From the NCBI GenBank assembly GCA_007132395.1, contig SLOR01000032.1, positions 1-6,505 on the forward strand: a stretch of DNA of 6,505 bases, in the 5' to 3' direction. Shown here one piece after another: positions 1 through 6,505 of the stretch; within the stretch, counting starts at the first letter, position 1; each line of letters opens with the position of its first letter. The stretch is from Bacteroidales bacterium. GTDB taxonomy: Bacteria > Bacteroidota > Bacteroidia > Bacteroidales > UBA7960. Made by a program: the position numbers and the translations under genes. The notes under the pieces are model-generated. The model made no database searches. It was not told where the DNA came from and worked only from the letters and a program-made list of their open reading frames with translations.

Positions 1-899
1 GTAAAACCTTTATCCTGCCTGATATTGCGCATTAGGCGCGAGCCGAAAAATCCTCCCAGCAGGGTATTGGTAATAGCAAGTTTATGGTAATCGGGATGCT
101 CACGGTTAATGATTAGCTTACCCATCCTGATGGCCGACTGTACTGCGTCTTTTTTGGCGATAAAATGTTTCTGCTCAAGGGTTGTTTCAGGTTCTGATAT
201 AATATTGGCCGTAAATTTTTCACTTTCCCATGCGTATTTTTCGAGGGCCCGGTTCATGAGCAATAATATATTTTGCGGAAAGTTTCCCGACACAAAGCCG
301 GTACAGTTTCCGGGATGCAGAAACCGTTTATGGAAAAGCTGTAAATCTTTTTTAGTCAGGGCATCAAAATCCTTGTCTAACAACCTCTTCCCATAGGGAT
401 GATAGTTCCCGTAGAGTAGTTCCATAAACCCTGCCCGGGCCATATATTGCACTTTTTGTGCATTTACAAGGTGTTTTTGCTTTCTGTTTTTCAGGAATAT
501 CTCCAGTTCTTCTTCCGGGTAAATTGGGCCGGTAATCATCTCCATCAACAAATCCAGCACAGGCTCAAGGTGTTTGGCAAGGCACACAAACCCCACGCTG
601 ATAATATCCTTCTGAGCATCTACCTGCAATGAGGCACCGTAAAAATCCCACGATTCGTTGATTTGACTTGCCGACAAGTTGCGTGTACCACTCTTTAAAA
701 GGTTGGCAGCAGCGAAAGCCTGGAGGGTTTTCGACTGGTTATAGCTGCCTGCCTTAAATACGAGCTCAAATTTTACAATTTCCTGTACGCCTCCTTTTTG
801 CAGGTAAACAGGAATACCATTGGCCAGCCAGTCAAGCGAAGGCTTGAGATATTTTACTTTTTCAATCAGTTTCAATTCGGGGCTTTCAGCTCTGTTCAT
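1..899 (-). CDS. M16 family peptidase-like protein, non-catalytic partner subunit (3' end cut by window edge)
   Basis: The gene starts at the ATG at 897-899 and stays open to the left edge, giving 299 complete codons; the C-terminus is missing. The protein has the M16B (insulinase/processing-peptidase-like) fold pattern: an N-terminal barrel beginning near 'LANGIPVYLQ' (residues 25-34), and the start of the second half near 'GSRLMRNIRQDKGF' (286-299). Where an active M16 enzyme carries the zinc motif HxxEH, this protein reads FAAAN (residues 62-66), so it cannot bind the catalytic zinc. It does have Arg294, which fits the Arg of the Arg/Tyr substrate-binding pair; the Tyr, seven residues later, would fall just outside the window. 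No signal peptide is visible, so it is probably cytoplasmic. It starts 15 bp after the stop of the catalytic M16 gene and is very likely co-transcribed with it as the second subunit of a heterodimer. The sequence before the start is A-rich with no Shine-Dalgarno motif. Family assignment is strong; the pairing is inferred. Confidence 0.9.
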   Translation of the reverse strand, partial: MNRAESPELKLIEKVKYLKPSLDWLANGIPVYLQKGGVQEIVKFELVFKAGSYNQSKTLQAFAAANLLKSGTRNLSASQINESWDFYGASLQVDAQKDIISVGFVCLAKHLEPVLDLLMEMITGPIYPEEELEIFLKNRKQKHLVNAQKVQYMARAGFMELLYGNYHPYGKRLLDKDFDALTKKDLQLFHKRFLHPGNCTGFVSGNFPQNILLLMNRALEKYAWESEKFTANIISEPETTLEQKHFIAKKDAVQSAIRMGKLIINREHPDYHKLAITNTLLGGFFGSRLMRNIRQDKGF

Positions 900-914
900 T
901 TTTAATAGGTTTTG

Positions 915-2153
915 CTATTTTTGGGCAAGATAGTGCAGCACGGATGCACGTTGAGGTAAAAAAATCCGACGGGCTTCTTCCTGCAGATGCTGAGCAGAGA
1001 TATGAAAGTATTTTTCATTCTGATGATTGAGCATGTCGGCATCCCCCAGAAATTCATACCATGCCAGGTTCATAGCACGAGACAGGATACCCACTTCAGA
1101 AAATACATTGGTAGCTTCAATCTTGTTTTTTATTTTTTGAAGCTCTTTATCGGGGATTAATTGAGTTTTTAGTTTATCCAGCTCCTCCCATATACATTCC
1201 TCTGCGGCTTGTGGGCTTTGCCCCTTATGGAGCCTGCCCATTACTACCAAAAATCCCTTATCAATACTTCCTGTTATCCAGGCATTGGATTCGCTGAAGA
1301 TTTTCTTCCCCTTTACCAGGTTTTCCATAAGCCGTGAAGAGTGCCCCCCGGCAAGGATATCCGTAAGCAAATCGGAGGTAAAGAAATTATCATCCAGCCT
1401 TGCACCCGTAGGGAAAGCCAGGTATATTTCATCAAAGGGTACATCTCTTTCCACTACAAGCCTGCGTTCTTGTATTTGCTCGGGCTCTGCCGGAAGATTT
1501 CTTGATACTGTGGCTCCTGCCGGAATATCGCCAAACCACTTTTTTACCAGGTCAAAAGCTTTTGTCGGTTCCAGATCGCCCACCAGGGTCATAATGGCGT
1601 TATTAGGTCGATAATAGGTGTAGAAAAAGTCCTTTACCTGTTGCAGGTCTGCATTTTGCACATGTTCAATACTTTTACCGATGGTTGGCCACTGATAAGG
1701 ATGCATCTTGTAAACCAGTGACCGCAGCAAGGCCCACACATCGCCGTAAGGCTGATTCAGATAACTCTGCCGGTACTCCTCAGAGACAACATTCTTCTGG
1801 ACCTGAAGCTTTTCCTCCGAGAAGGCAAGTTGCATCATCCTGTCCGATTCCAGCCACAGCGCGGTTTCAATATTCTGCCTGGGAAGGGTAAGGTAATAAT
1901 TGGTAATGTCGTTGGAGGTAAATGCATTGTTTTCACCTCCGGCAAGCTGCAGGGCATTGTCGTAGTCGGAAACATTGGCAGACCCTTCAAACATAAGATG
2001 TTCGAAAAGATGTGCGAAACCGGTTTTCTCCGGGTGCTCATCTCTTGCCCCCACCCCGTAAAGAATATTCACTGCTACAATTGGGGTACTCGTATCCTGA
2101 TGTACCAGTAATCTTAATCCATTATCGAGGGTGAAAGGATGAAATTTTATCAT
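915..2153 (-). CDS. M16B zinc metallopeptidase, catalytic subunit
   Basis: This is a 412-residue single-unit M16 peptidase, the usual length for the M16B subfamily. The inverted zinc motif HLFEH is at residues 48-52 (His48 and His52 as zinc ligands, Glu51 as catalytic base). The third ligand is expected at Glu126 in 'NVVSEEYRQ' (121-129). The N-terminal 'FTLDNGLRLLVHQD' (7-20) is the typical first strand of the family and supports this start. A second, inactive barrel begins near 'LAGGHSSRLMENL' (267-279). At the position of the Arg/Tyr substrate-binding pair it has Val280 and Ser287, so it seems to need a partner to complete the active site. That partner is encoded 15 bp downstream. There is no signal peptide or membrane segment, which suggests a cytoplasmic enzyme degrading peptides or processing a small protein; the substrate cannot be told from sequence. 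It lies 47 bp after the OstA-like gene with no terminator between them, so the three genes are probably one operon. Confidence 0.95.
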   Translation of the reverse strand: MIKFHPFTLDNGLRLLVHQDTSTPIVAVNILYGVGARDEHPEKTGFAHLFEHLMFEGSANVSDYDNALQLAGGENNAFTSNDITNYYLTLPRQNIETALWLESDRMMQLAFSEEKLQVQKNVVSEEYRQSYLNQPYGDVWALLRSLVYKMHPYQWPTIGKSIEHVQNADLQQVKDFFYTYYRPNNAIMTLVGDLEPTKAFDLVKKWFGDIPAGATVSRNLPAEPEQIQERRLVVERDVPFDEIYLAFPTGARLDDNFFTSDLLTDILAGGHSSRLMENLVKGKKIFSESNAWITGSIDKGFLVVMGRLHKGQSPQAAEECIWEELDKLKTQLIPDKELQKIKNKIEATNVFSEVGILSRAMNLAWYEFLGDADMLNHQNEKYFHISAQHLQEEARRIFLPQRASVLHYLAQK

Positions 2154-2200
2154 ATTGTTATTGGATCTTGTTGAAAAAAAGAATTAACCTCTGCCAGGGC

Positions 2201-3727
2201 TTACCAAACAAAAATATCCTCCTTTTTATCGGGTCGTTTATCGGTAATCCATCTGAAATTTTGCAGGAAACGCTCATCATGGGGCAATTCATTGGGAGGA
2301 AATAAGTTGGCATCGGCATTGGTATGCAGAACAATGCGGCTTACAGCATTCTCTTCCAGGTAAACTGTTATGTCGGACGAAAGCGATTTATTAACCCCGA
2401 AGATTTCTTCATGCTCATCGCGAACATAGTATAAGGCTTCACCATTACCGAAAACGTCAATTTTCCATAGTTCGTTATCCCTGAAATGCCCCACAATATT
2501 TCGCCCTTTGATTTGATTGAAGGCCGAGGAGTCTTCCATAGAAACGATAAATGAGGCATCAAACAAGTGGATGGATTCCATACGGTTTTCGTCGGCGGTT
2601 TTAATCTCCATTCGCTGGGCTGTGAGCTGATGATTTTCAGACCATATTACCGGATTGTGATACATATAAACAGTGGAGTCGGAAAAGTTGTAAACGATAG
2701 AATCGCTCAATCCCTGCAGGTCGTGGCGAAAAAACTTGGCCTTTTGATAGGCAAACAGAATTCTTCTGTCGTTTTCCTCATCATGAATGGAGCGCAGTGT
2801 ATCGGCATGTAGAAACAAGGAATCGTTCTGTGAAACAACCGTAAGCACAGCCCGGCGGGTAACCTCAGAGAGGTGTTCGCGTTCAAAATGTTCAGCCAGC
2901 TCGCCTGTAATGAAGGTATTCTGCACAGAATCTTTCAGCATCACGTTATTGGTGGCCTTTCCATACCCCCGGTTCCTGTCGTAAAACAGGCTGTCGCCCG
3001 AAAGGTACTGCTCGCCATTGGTATAATAGGCTTCCTTGCTGAACCGGGCAATATCATTGCGGGTATCGTACCACCCGTTTTTACAGAAAATGGTATTTTC
3101 GTCGCTAACGATGGTGGTAGGTCCAAAAAAGTACGCAACTTCTGTATAGGTATTGTAGCGTAGCGTATCAGAATTCATAACATATTGCGGATTCTCAAGC
3201 TTTACACTGTCTTTGAAAAAGAAGTTTTTTTCATCGGCATAATAGAAACCCCAGATGCTTGTAAGGGTATTCTCAGCATCAACAATTTTACCCCCATCAA
3301 TATAATTGGCTGTGTTGGTTTCCAGGTTGTAGTAGAGATGCTGGGTGGTAAGGGTCATCTGGTTGTCGATCATTTTCACATTGCCGTGCAGCTCGGCAAT
3401 GCGTGTATTGCCGGAGTAGTAAAGCTTATCGCCAAATATTTCCAAACTATCACTTACCTGGATATGTACATTGCCATAGGCGTTGAAGCGGTTGGCCTGT
3501 GTAAACTGGTATGCGCTGTCGCAATACATAAGCACATCATCGTGCTGGAATTTCACATCTCCTATCAAACGTCGTGCATCGGGGGCAATTTCCCGGTCGA
3601 ACCGTATGTCGTCGGCCCTTATCAAATCAACACGGGTGGTTTTTTGCCGGTCCTGGGCTTGCCCCACTAAGGGTAAAGCTGAAAGCAACAAAAGCATGCA
3701 ACCAATGATAAATCGAGGAAAGGTCAT
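2201..3727 (-). CDS. OstA-like (LptA/LptD N-domain family) exported protein
   Basis: The 508-residue protein opens with a Sec signal peptide: a short charged start, hydrophobic residues 6-20, and likely cleavage after the 'VGQA' at 21-24. This supports the ATG chosen. The mature part is beta-rich and repetitive: 'GDV', 'GNV' or similar turns recur near residues 56, 85, 115, 145, 173, 202, 231 and 261, about every 29 residues, with 'D-x-L-x-Y'-like strands between them. This pattern matches the OstA_2 proteins of Bacteroidota, related to LptA and the periplasmic domain of LptD, which form the bridge carrying lipopolysaccharide to the outer membrane. There is no LptD-type outer-membrane barrel, so it is a soluble or membrane-associated periplasmic protein. 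The C-terminal part (about 300-508) is less regular. Mature cysteines are only Cys69 and Cys215. It is the first gene after a terminator and is followed by the M16 pair. The family call is confident; the role in LPS transport is inferred from homology. Confidence 0.9.
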   Translation of the reverse strand: MTFPRFIIGCMLLLLSALPLVGQAQDRQKTTRVDLIRADDIRFDREIAPDARRLIGDVKFQHDDVLMYCDSAYQFTQANRFNAYGNVHIQVSDSLEIFGDKLYYSGNTRIAELHGNVKMIDNQMTLTTQHLYYNLETNTANYIDGGKIVDAENTLTSIWGFYYADEKNFFFKDSVKLENPQYVMNSDTLRYNTYTEVAYFFGPTTIVSDENTIFCKNGWYDTRNDIARFSKEAYYTNGEQYLSGDSLFYDRNRGYGKATNNVMLKDSVQNTFITGELAEHFEREHLSEVTRRAVLTVVSQNDSLFLHADTLRSIHDEENDRRILFAYQKAKFFRHDLQGLSDSIVYNFSDSTVYMYHNPVIWSENHQLTAQRMEIKTADENRMESIHLFDASFIVSMEDSSAFNQIKGRNIVGHFRDNELWKIDVFGNGEALYYVRDEHEEIFGVNKSLSSDITVYLEENAVSRIVLHTNADANLFPPNELPHDERFLQNFRWITDKRPDKKEDIFVW

Positions 3728-3733
3728 TCTATT

Positions 3734-3766
3734 GTAAAGTATAGGTGATTACTGAAGGTATAACAA
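3734..3766 (-). promoter_or_regulatory. possible promoter of the OstA-like/M16 unit
   Basis: On the minus strand a TTG (3766-3764) is followed after 20 bases by TATACTTT (3743-3736). This roughly fits the Bacteroidota housekeeping promoter (TTG near -33, TAnnTTTG near -7). The match to the -7 box is imperfect, and transcription would begin almost at the ATG at 3727, giving a leaderless or near-leaderless message. A promoter is expected in this gap because a terminator lies just upstream, but this exact site is weakly supported. Confidence 0.25.
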
Positions 3767-3810
3767 TCATGCAGCTTGTTTTATTGCGGTGCCTGATTTT
3801 ATTTATTTCA

Positions 3811-3864
3811 TTTAAAAACCCCGCAAAGCTACTGCAAATTTACATTTGTTTCGCATTGCGGGGT
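3811..3864 (-). terminator. intrinsic terminator after the AGCS transporter gene
   Basis: Read on the minus strand, ACCCCGCAA (3864-3856) pairs perfectly with TTGCGGGGT (3826-3818), and a T-run follows at once (TTTTTAAA, 3818-3811). The 29-base loop contains a smaller inverted repeat (CAAAT 3848-3844 / ATTTG 3839-3835). The T-run is present only in the minus direction, so the terminator serves the AGCS gene, which ends 31 bp before the stem. It separates the transporter pair from the OstA-like gene. Confidence 0.85.
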
Positions 3865-3895
3865 ACTATGATTTATTAACGTCCTCCTTAAAGCA

Positions 3896-5287
3896 TCAAC
3901 TCTTCCATTGATCTGTACCGAAATACTCTTTCACCTCCTTCTGTATTACAGGTGTAAGTAGGAAGATGGCAATAAGGTTGGGAATAGTCATAAAAGTGAT
4001 TACCATATCTACAAAGCTCCATACCAAATCCAGTCCCCAAACCGAGCCAAAAAATACAAATAAAGCATACAAATAATAATAAGGCTTGATGGCTCTTTCA
4101 CCAAACAGGTAGTTGGCAGCTCTTGAACCGTAATACGACCAACTGATAATGGTTGAAAAAGCAAACAACAGCAGTCCGATAGAAATAATGTGCGGTGCAA
4201 GATGCCCCATGCTGATTTTGGCCAGACCGGTTTCAAATGCAATCACGGTCATACCCACACCTGCAATACCGCTTTCCCAGGCACCGGTCATGATAATTAC
4301 CAAAGCGGTAAGGGTACAGATAAAAATAGTATCAATAAAAGGTTCCAGCGATGCCACCATCCCTTCTCTTAGCGGATAAGGTGTTTTGGCAGCGGCGTGT
4401 GCCATGGGTGCCGAACCTTGCCCTGCCTCATTGGAAAACAATCCTCGTCTTACCCCCATGGTGAGTGTAAGGATAAAGGCCGAGCCAACAAACCCACCTG
4501 TGGCAGCAGTACCGGTAAAGGCATCGTGAAAAATAAGGTAAAAGCTTGAGCCAATTTTATCATAATTCAGTACTATAACCAAAATGGCAGCCAGAAAATA
4601 TACGATGGCCATAAAAGGGACAAGACGTGAAGTGACTTCAGCAATACGTTTCAATCCACCAACAATGATAAGCAATACAAAAGCTGTGATTATTAACCCT
4701 GCCCACATGTGAGAAGTACCGTAACTGGTATGCAATACATCAGTCATTGAGTTGGATTGGGCCATGTTTCCGGTACCCAGCGAACATAAAACTGCCGCGC
4801 TGGCAAAAATAATGGCCAGTGTTTTGGCATGTTTCCCCAATCTGTCTTTCAAGCCATATTCCATATAATACATGGGTCCTCCGGAAACAGTACCGTCGGA
4901 GTTAAATCTGCGATACTTGAGTGCCAGGGTACACTCCACGAGTTTAAGCATCATCCCGAAAAAGCCTGTAATCCACATCCAGAAGATAGCCCCGGGGCCT
5001 CCCAGGTAAATGGCCAGGGCAACACCTACAATGTTTCCCGTACCCACGGTGGCCGAAAGCGCAGTGGTAAGTGCTTTAAAGTGGTTAATATCGCCCGCAT
5101 CTCCCTTTTTGGAAAAACGCCCTGAAACAACATGCAGGGCATGGCGAAATTTGCGAATATGAAGAAAATTCAGCTTAAAGGCAAAATAAATCCCCGTAGG
5201 CAACAAAAGAGCCAATAACAGATACCCGCCAACATAATCGTTATATAGGGTTATCCAATGATTTAACTGATCCAGAAATGGTGTCAT
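3896..5287 (-). CDS. alanine/glycine:cation symporter family (AGCS) amino-acid transporter
   Basis: This is a complete 463-residue inner-membrane protein of the AGCS family (TC 2.A.25), which imports alanine, glycine or similar small amino acids with Na+ (sometimes H+). The family signature 'GGPGAIFWMWITGFFG' is at residues 96-111. Conserved 'SATVGTGNIVGVA' (78-90) precedes it in the likely substrate/ion site, and 'FSNEAGQGSAPMAHA' (284-298) is another family hallmark. About eleven hydrophobic segments can be counted (roughly 22-38, 75-95, 99-117, 155-171, 194-212, 222-240, 264-280, 311-335, 366-386, 402-420 and 426-447), and the length is normal for the family. The ATG at 5285-5287 lies 13 bp after the NSS transporter stop; the spacer is A-rich (AAAAAACAAACAC) with no Shine-Dalgarno motif. 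The two transporter genes almost certainly share a message, which ends at the terminator downstream. The family is certain; the exact substrate is not readable from sequence. Confidence 0.96.
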   Translation of the reverse strand: MTPFLDQLNHWITLYNDYVGGYLLLALLLPTGIYFAFKLNFLHIRKFRHALHVVSGRFSKKGDAGDINHFKALTTALSATVGTGNIVGVALAIYLGGPGAIFWMWITGFFGMMLKLVECTLALKYRRFNSDGTVSGGPMYYMEYGLKDRLGKHAKTLAIIFASAAVLCSLGTGNMAQSNSMTDVLHTSYGTSHMWAGLIITAFVLLIIVGGLKRIAEVTSRLVPFMAIVYFLAAILVIVLNYDKIGSSFYLIFHDAFTGTAATGGFVGSAFILTLTMGVRRGLFSNEAGQGSAPMAHAAAKTPYPLREGMVASLEPFIDTIFICTLTALVIIMTGAWESGIAGVGMTVIAFETGLAKISMGHLAPHIISIGLLLFAFSTIISWSYYGSRAANYLFGERAIKPYYYLYALFVFFGSVWGLDLVWSFVDMVITFMTIPNLIAIFLLTPVIQKEVKEYFGTDQWKS

Positions 5288-5300
5288 GTGTTTGTTTTTT

Positions 5301-6505
5301 TTAGATGGTTTTTATGATTCCTATTCCGTTGAGAAAAATAATCGCGATAGCAATGGGTGCAATAAACCGCAAAATAAACCTGAAGGCATTGAACAGCCTG
5401 ATTTTAAATGCTCCGCCGTTGGATAGCTCCTCTTCCACTTCAGCTGATGTCATATACCAGCCCACAAACAAAACAATAAGCAACCCACCTAATGGCAGCA
5501 GAATATTGGAGGCCGTAAAATCAAGGGTATCAAAAATATTTCGGCCAGCAATGGTTACGCCCTCAAATGTGCTCCACGACAGTGTGCAGAAAACACCTGC
5601 AAAGGCAGCAGCAACAGCTGTAATGATAGTTCCATGCTTTCTTTTCATCCTGAATTCCTCTACCAGGTATGCTACCACAACTTCCATAATGGAGATGGAA
5701 GAGGTGAGGGCAGCTATGGCAAGTAAAATAAAAAAGGCCAGTGAAACAAAATAACCACCCGGGATTTGTTGAAATACATTGGGAAGCACCATAAAAATCA
5801 GGCCCGGTCCGCCTTCCTCTGGCTGCATGCCCAGGGAAAACATGGCGGGAAAAATGGCTATACCTGCCAGAATAGCAATGATTACATCTGCAATACTTAC
5901 CTCAAATGCGGTATTGGACAGGTTGGTTTCTTTGGGAAAATAAGACGAATAGGTTATCAAGGCTCCCATACCTATACTTAGGGAGAAAAATGCCTGCCCC
6001 AGTGCACTAAGGATAACCCCTGCATCAATTTTACTGAAGTCGGGCCGGAATAAAAAGCTTATTCCTTCCATAGAATTGGGAAGGGTAATGGAACGTACAG
6101 AGAGGGCTATAAGAAGTACCAATAAAAAAGGCATCAAAATTTTTGAATACTTTTCAATGCCATGCTTTACTCCCGACAGAATGATTACTGCTGTAAGGAT
6201 AATAAATACCAGCTGCCACATTAGGGGTAAGCCTCCAGATACCATAAACTGCTCAAAAATATGGGTAAGTTCAGAAGTTCCTTTTCCCTGGAAAGCATTT
6301 GTAAGTGATAAATAAACGTAGTGAAGGGTCCAACCGGCGATGGTACTGTAAAAAGCAAGAATAACAAAAGCCGCCACAATACCCATTATACCTACCACGG
6401 GCCACGCACTGCCAGGTGCAAGCTTTTTAAAGGCTCCGAAGGCATTGCTTTTAGTTTTGCGGCCGATTACAAATTCGGATAACATAACAGGAATTCCCAG
6501 CAAAA
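5301..6505 (-). CDS. neurotransmitter:sodium symporter (NSS/SLC6, LeuT-fold) family transporter, N-terminus outside window
   Basis: The reading frame enters from the right edge and ends at TAA (5301-5303). The first whole codon, TTG at 6503-6501, is an internal Leu in 'LLGIPVMLSEFVIGRKT', which is the TM2 region of the family. By comparison with LeuT about 50 residues are missing, including all of TM1 with part of the sodium and substrate sites. Counting that Leu as 1, hallmarks include 'FYSTIAGWTLHY' (51-62; Tyr52 aligns with LeuT Tyr108), the unwound TM6 'GQAFFSLSIGMGALITY' (169-185) and TM8 'ALTSSISIMEVVVAYL' (265-280), where Thr267 and Ser268 match the LeuT Na2 ligands. The protein should import an amino acid with Na+ across the inner membrane. 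At the LeuT Phe259 position it has Met179, as I recall for aromatic-accepting bacterial members, so a bulky substrate is possible but unproven. It is the upstream partner of the AGCS gene. Confidence 0.95.
   Translation of the reverse strand, partial: LLGIPVMLSEFVIGRKTKSNAFGAFKKLAPGSAWPVVGIMGIVAAFVILAFYSTIAGWTLHYVYLSLTNAFQGKGTSELTHIFEQFMVSGGLPLMWQLVFIILTAVIILSGVKHGIEKYSKILMPFLLVLLIALSVRSITLPNSMEGISFLFRPDFSKIDAGVILSALGQAFFSLSIGMGALITYSSYFPKETNLSNTAFEVSIADVIIAILAGIAIFPAMFSLGMQPEEGGPGLIFMVLPNVFQQIPGGYFVSLAFFILLAIAALTSSISIMEVVVAYLVEEFRMKRKHGTIITAVAAAFAGVFCTLSWSTFEGVTIAGRNIFDTLDFTASNILLPLGGLLIVLFVGWYMTSAEVEEELSNGGAFKIRLFNAFRFILRFIAPIAIAIIFLNGIGIIKTI

Noticed and set aside
109..632. Plus-strand open frames opposite the non-catalytic M16 gene
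   Set aside because: The minus strand has an uninterrupted frame with clear M16 similarity across this whole stretch. The plus-strand peptides are low in recognisable features.
915..2153. Reading the catalytic M16 gene as a mitochondrial-type processing peptidase or as PqqF/PqqL
   Set aside because: The length and the adjacent inactive partner fit the generic two-subunit bacterial M16B type, and nothing nearby suggests PQQ synthesis.
3185..3670. Long plus-strand open frame opposite the OstA-like gene (161 codons)
   Set aside because: It is the antisense shadow of a well-supported gene, has no family resemblance, and has no promoter or ribosome-binding signal of its own.
3696..3712. A lipobox-like 'FIIGC' at residues 6-10 of the OstA-like protein
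   Set aside because: The cysteine comes before most of the hydrophobic core of the signal peptide instead of after it. A normal signal-peptidase I site near residue 24 fits better.
3811..3853. A 14-codon minus-strand reading frame starting inside the terminator, downstream of the AAGGAGGAC sequence
   Set aside because: The start is too far from the ribosome-binding-like sequence, the frame overlaps the terminator stem and T-run, and the peptide has no recognisable features.
6501..6503. TTG at the right edge as a possible start codon of the NSS transporter
   Set aside because: It falls within the conserved TM2 region, and accepting it would remove TM1, which is essential to the family. It is an internal Leu codon.

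Overview
The window reads as ordinary chromosomal sequence from a Bacteroidota bacterium, probably Bacteroidales or a near relative. Four signs support this: an OstA_2-type LptA/LptD-like protein of the form common in that phylum, start codons preceded by A-rich sequence without Shine-Dalgarno motifs, moderately AT-rich base composition, and protein sequences typical of the group. The phylum call is fairly confident; anything finer is a guess.

All five genes lie on the minus strand, so transcription runs from right to left. The right half (3896-6505) holds two sodium-coupled amino-acid transporters 13 bp apart: an NSS/SLC6-type symporter whose N-terminus lies beyond the window, then an AGCS (alanine/glycine:cation symporter) protein. 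A convincing intrinsic terminator (3811-3864) closes this unit inside the only sizeable intergenic gap (3728-3895, 168 bp).

The left half (1-3727) looks like a second transcription unit. It starts with an exported OstA-like protein built from repeats of about 29 residues and presumably tied to lipopolysaccharide transport. After 47 bp comes a catalytic M16 zinc peptidase with an HLFEH motif. After a further 15 bp comes a second M16 protein, cut by the left edge, which lacks the zinc motif. The two M16 proteins look like complementary halves of one heterodimeric protease: one carries the metal site, and the other carries the Arg of the substrate-binding Arg/Tyr pair.

No RNA genes, mobile elements, CRISPR arrays, prophage parts or long nucleotide repeats were seen, and coding density is high. 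I found no evidence for a new biological system. The most informative features are the division of labour in the M16 pair and the regular repeat architecture of the OstA-like protein.
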